From NCBI RefSeq assembly GCF_042429435.1, contig NZ_JBHMAF010000194.1: a stretch of 64,000 bases of DNA. One strand, 5' to 3'. The translations under genes were made by a program, and so were the position numbers. The notes under the pieces were generated by a model. That model was not told the DNA's origin. It did not search any database and saw nothing but the letters and a program-made list of their open reading frames with translations. Source of the stretch: Ectobacillus funiculus. Its GTDB lineage: Bacteria > Bacillota > Bacilli > Bacillales > Bacillaceae_G. Shown here piece by piece: positions 61,797 through 64,000 of this stretch; within the stretch, counting starts at the first letter, position 1, and each line of letters opens with the position of its first letter.

Positions 61797-61929
61797 TTAA
61801 TAAGATGTAAATTTCCAGACAGGAGAAAATTCAGCGAAGCAGGAAATTTTAGAGGGAAAAGTGTAAGTGCAACTTACACCTCTGCCTTCGCCCAAGAGTA
61901 GGACTTGCCAATCGGCGAGTTTTCTTTAA
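61797..61929 (+). repeat. Dispersed repeat, copy D (full length)
   Basis: Head AATAAGATGTAAATTTCC, five bases after a terminator. It continues GGAAATTTTAGAGGGAAAAG, TGTAAGTGCAACTTACACCT, TGCCTTCGCCCAAGAGTAGG and ends CTTGCCAATCGGCGAGTTTT. GTAAGTGCAACTTAC forms an extra small hairpin not seen in B and C. Confidence 0.75.
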
Positions 61930-62040
61930 TAAAACATCTGGGAAATGGTTATTTATGATTATTTTTTCTCTAGTTTGACATTTTTCGATAAAATTCGATA
62001 TTTTTTCAAAAAAATATTGGTTGTTTTTGATCGTTTATGA

Positions 62041-62095
62041 TTGATTTTGATTTATTTATAGTGTATGATGAAAGCGTAAACAATAAATTGTTTAC
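62041..62095 (+). promoter_or_regulatory. fru operon promoter and operator
   Basis: -35 TTGATT (62041-62046), 17-base spacer, -10 TATGAT (62064-62069). The inverted repeat GTAAACAAT-AA-ATTGTTTAC (62076-62095) begins at the expected start point and is a good FruR operator candidate. Confidence 0.7.
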
Positions 62096-62110
62096 TTAGG
62101 GGGTGAGAAC

Positions 62111-62863
62111 GTGCTGACAGCAGAAAGACATCGTATCATCCTCGATTTGTTGGAGAAGCAAGAAGTTGTTAAGCTGCAGGAGTTTGTAGATGTGACTTCT
62201 TCATCTGAATCGACAATTCGAAGGGATTTAAGTCAGCTTGAAAGCCAAAGGAAGCTCAAACGCGTTCATGGTGGCGCTGCACTGCTTCAGCAGAAAAGGG
62301 AAGAACCTAGTGTGTCTGAGAAATCTACAAAGAATTTGCAAGAAAAATTAGAGATTGCTAAGCATGCAGCGAGTTTAATTCGAGATGGTGATTGCATCTT
62401 TTTAGATGCAGGTACAACAACTTTGCAAATGATTCCTTATATAGAAGCCAACGATGTGGTTGTCGTTACAAATGGTATCACCCATCTGGAGGCGTTGCTG
62501 GAGAATAGCATTCCTACCTATTTGACGGGCGGCTTTGTCAAGCAAAGAACACGCGCGTTAGTAGGACGAGGTGCTGTGATGGGGATGGAACAGTACAGCT
62601 TTGATAAAAGCTTTATTGGTGTAAATGGCATTCATCTTACTTATGGTTATACAACACCAGACCCTGAAGAGGCATTTGTAAAGCGTTTGGCTATTCAGCT
62701 TTCACAGCAGGCTTATATGTTGGCTGATCATACGAAATGGAACGAAAGCACATTCTCCAAAATTGCGGATTTGCATGAGGCAGCTATCATCACAAGTGAA
62801 TGTGATGAAGAACTGTGGAAACTATATAAAGAGAAAACATTTATAGAGGTTGTGAAAAAATGA
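62111..62863 (+). CDS. fruR: DeoR-family fructose operon repressor
   Basis: 250 aa. The N-terminal DeoR helix-turn-helix (RHRIILDLLEKQEVVKLQEF, SSESTIRRDLSQLESQRKLKRVHGGA) and a sugar-phosphate sensor domain with IFLDAGTTTLQMI and ADHTKWN. The GTG start follows GGGGGTGAGAAC. First gene of the operon; it should respond to fructose-1-phosphate and act on the inverted repeat at 62076. Confidence 0.92.
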   Translation: MLTAERHRIILDLLEKQEVVKLQEFVDVTSSSESTIRRDLSQLESQRKLKRVHGGAALLQQKREEPSVSEKSTKNLQEKLEIAKHAASLIRDGDCIFLDAGTTTLQMIPYIEANDVVVVTNGITHLEALLENSIPTYLTGGFVKQRTRALVGRGAVMGMEQYSFDKSFIGVNGIHLTYGYTTPDPEEAFVKRLAIQLSQQAYMLADHTKWNESTFSKIADLHEAAIITSECDEELWKLYKEKTFIEVVKK

Positions 62864-63771
62864 TTTATACATGTACACTAAATCCTTCTATAGACTACGT
62901 TGTCGAACTGGATTCTATCCAGTTAGGAGATTTAAACCGTGCAAAACGTACAGAGCAATATCCAGGAGGCAAAGGGATTAACGTTTCAAGAGTATTGAAG
63001 CGCTTAGGGGTTGAAAATACAGCTCTTGGATTTATCGGCGGATTTACTGGCGAATTCATTCGCGAAGAATTAAGTAAAGAACTAGTACATCATGATTTTG
63101 TAAAAGCAAATGGAACTACACGGATTAATGTGAAACTAAAGTCCGGAGATGAGACAGAAATTAACGGACAAGGTCCAACTATTGAAACAGAACAGATTAA
63201 TGCATTATTGCAGAAAGTGGAAGCTATGAACGAGGGAGATATCTTCGTATTAGCGGGAAGTCTTCCAGCTTCTGTTCCGGCAGATTTCTACAAAACATTA
63301 GCGGCAGCAGCAAGAGCGCGTGGAGTAAAGATTGTAGCAGACACGAGCGGGCCAGCCTTGAAGGAAATCATTGAAGAAAAGCTGTTTCTTATAAAGCCTA
63401 ATCATCATGAGCTAGGAGAACTGTTTGAAACTACGATCACAAGTAAGGAAGAGTCGATTGCATATGCAAAAAGACTTGTGGAATCAGGTACCGAGAATGT
63501 GATTGTATCCATGGCGGGAGCAGGTGCACTTTTAATTACAAATCATAAAATTTTATACGCAAATGCGCCAAAAGGAACAGTCAAGAACTCGGTAGGAGCC
63601 GGAGATTCTACGATCGGTGGATTTTTAGCAGCATACACACAAGGAAAGGCTTTGGAGGAATGCTTCCGATATGGTGTGGCAAGCGGCAGCGCTACAGCTT
63701 TCTCAAGCGACTTATGCACAAAAGAAGAAGTAGAAAAACTATTACCGGAAATCACGATTACTCAAGTATAA
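62860..63771 (+). CDS. fruK: 1-phosphofructokinase
   Basis: 303 aa, PfkB/ribokinase fold. TLNPSIDYVVEL opens the domain, YPGGKGINVSRVLKRLG binds the sugar phosphate, IKPNHHELGELF is the central signature, and NSVGAGDSTIGGFLAAY contains the catalytic Asp. It phosphorylates fructose-1-P to fructose-1,6-bisphosphate. The start overlaps the fruR stop (ATGA). Confidence 0.94.
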   Translation: MIYTCTLNPSIDYVVELDSIQLGDLNRAKRTEQYPGGKGINVSRVLKRLGVENTALGFIGGFTGEFIREELSKELVHHDFVKANGTTRINVKLKSGDETEINGQGPTIETEQINALLQKVEAMNEGDIFVLAGSLPASVPADFYKTLAAAARARGVKIVADTSGPALKEIIEEKLFLIKPNHHELGELFETTITSKEESIAYAKRLVESGTENVIVSMAGAGALLITNHKILYANAPKGTVKNSVGAGDSTIGGFLAAYTQGKALEECFRYGVASGSATAFSSDLCTKEEVEKLLPEITITQV

Positions 63772-63783
63772 AGGGGGATTCAC

Positions 63784-64000
63784 ATGAAAATTACAGAGCT
63801 TTTAACGAGCAGTACAGTAATTTTGAATCTGCAGGCGAAAACGAAAGCAGCGGCAATTGATGAGCTTGTAAATAAGCTGAATGAAGCTGGGAAATTAACA
63901 GATAAAGCAAAATTTAAGGAAGCGATCTTGGCGCGTGAAGCACAAAGCACAACAGGTATTGGTGAAGGAATTGCAATTCCTCATGCAAAAACAAGTGCAG
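63784..64000 (+). CDS. fruA: PTS fructose-specific enzyme II (N-terminal EIIA part, truncated by the window edge)
   Basis: 72 codons visible. MKITELLTSSTVILNLQAKT and EAILAREAQSTTGIGEGIAI then PHAKTSA, which holds the phospho-His of fructose/mannitol-class EIIA. AAGGGGGATTCAC precedes the ATG. Position after fruR-fruK makes FruA (EIIABC) the expected product; the gene runs off the window. Confidence 0.9.
   Translation, partial: MKITELLTSSTVILNLQAKTKAAAIDELVNKLNEAGKLTDKAKFKEAILAREAQSTTGIGEGIAIPHAKTSA

Overview
The window reads as chromosome of a low-GC, endospore-forming Bacillaceae member. Two complete GerA-type germinant receptor clusters, a TnrA regulator with a ykzB-ykoL-like pair, a CtaM/YozB-like protein, HelD, strong AGGAGG ribosome sites and TTG/GTG starts all point to Bacillus or a close genus. 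No rRNA, tRNA, CRISPR array, phage or intact insertion sequence was seen.

Layout. 1-5 kb: AI-2E-family transporter, an L11-methyltransferase-like protein, a tandem duplication of an ArsR regulator, a VOC protein, a MOSC protein and a small HMA-like protein. 5-9.2 kb: first ger cluster, with the B subunit and a 50-aa membrane peptide divergent from the A and C subunits. 9.5-12 kb: class A PBP with a repetitive tail. 12.5-17 kb: Gfo/Idh/MocA dehydrogenase, sugar porter and LacI regulator bracketed by palindromic operators, then two tiny minus-strand genes. 17.7-22.7 kb: dctS-dctR, dctB and dctP for C4-dicarboxylates. 22.8-27.8 kb: Gly/Tyr repeat protein, small proteins, tnrA facing ykzB-ykoL-like genes across phased TnrA boxes, and helD. 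28-36.3 kb: sugar-binding sensor, YesM-type kinase, YesN-type regulator and a XylFGH-type ABC transporter. 36.8-41.3 kb: second ger operon with a nearby two-TM protein. 41.5-48 kb: acsA and a GlcNAc locus (nagE, broken nagA, nagB, nagR). 48-53 kb: DUF420 protein, second sugar porter, iolG and an iolE fragment. 52.7-56.2 kb: saccharopine-dehydrogenase-like enzyme and a molybdopterin oxidoreductase. 56.4-61.7 kb: MacAB-like exporter and an OmpR-type two-component system. 62-64 kb: fruR-fruK-fruA', running off the edge.

Themes. The window is dominated by carbon uptake under local regulators, with cre-like and operator palindromes. At least five decayed genes (nagA, iolE, a PTS EIIC, a BtpA-family gene and an aldo/keto reductase) lie at carbohydrate or acetate loci, which suggests recent loss of sugar pathways. 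A dispersed repeat family (full copies near 15.6, 59.4 and 61.8 kb, a diverged one at 1.4 kb, shorter or variant ones at 20.1, 24.8 and 27.9 kb) sits with its head a few bases 3' of rho-independent terminators. This is the least explained structure in the window. All motif and alignment statements were made by eye.
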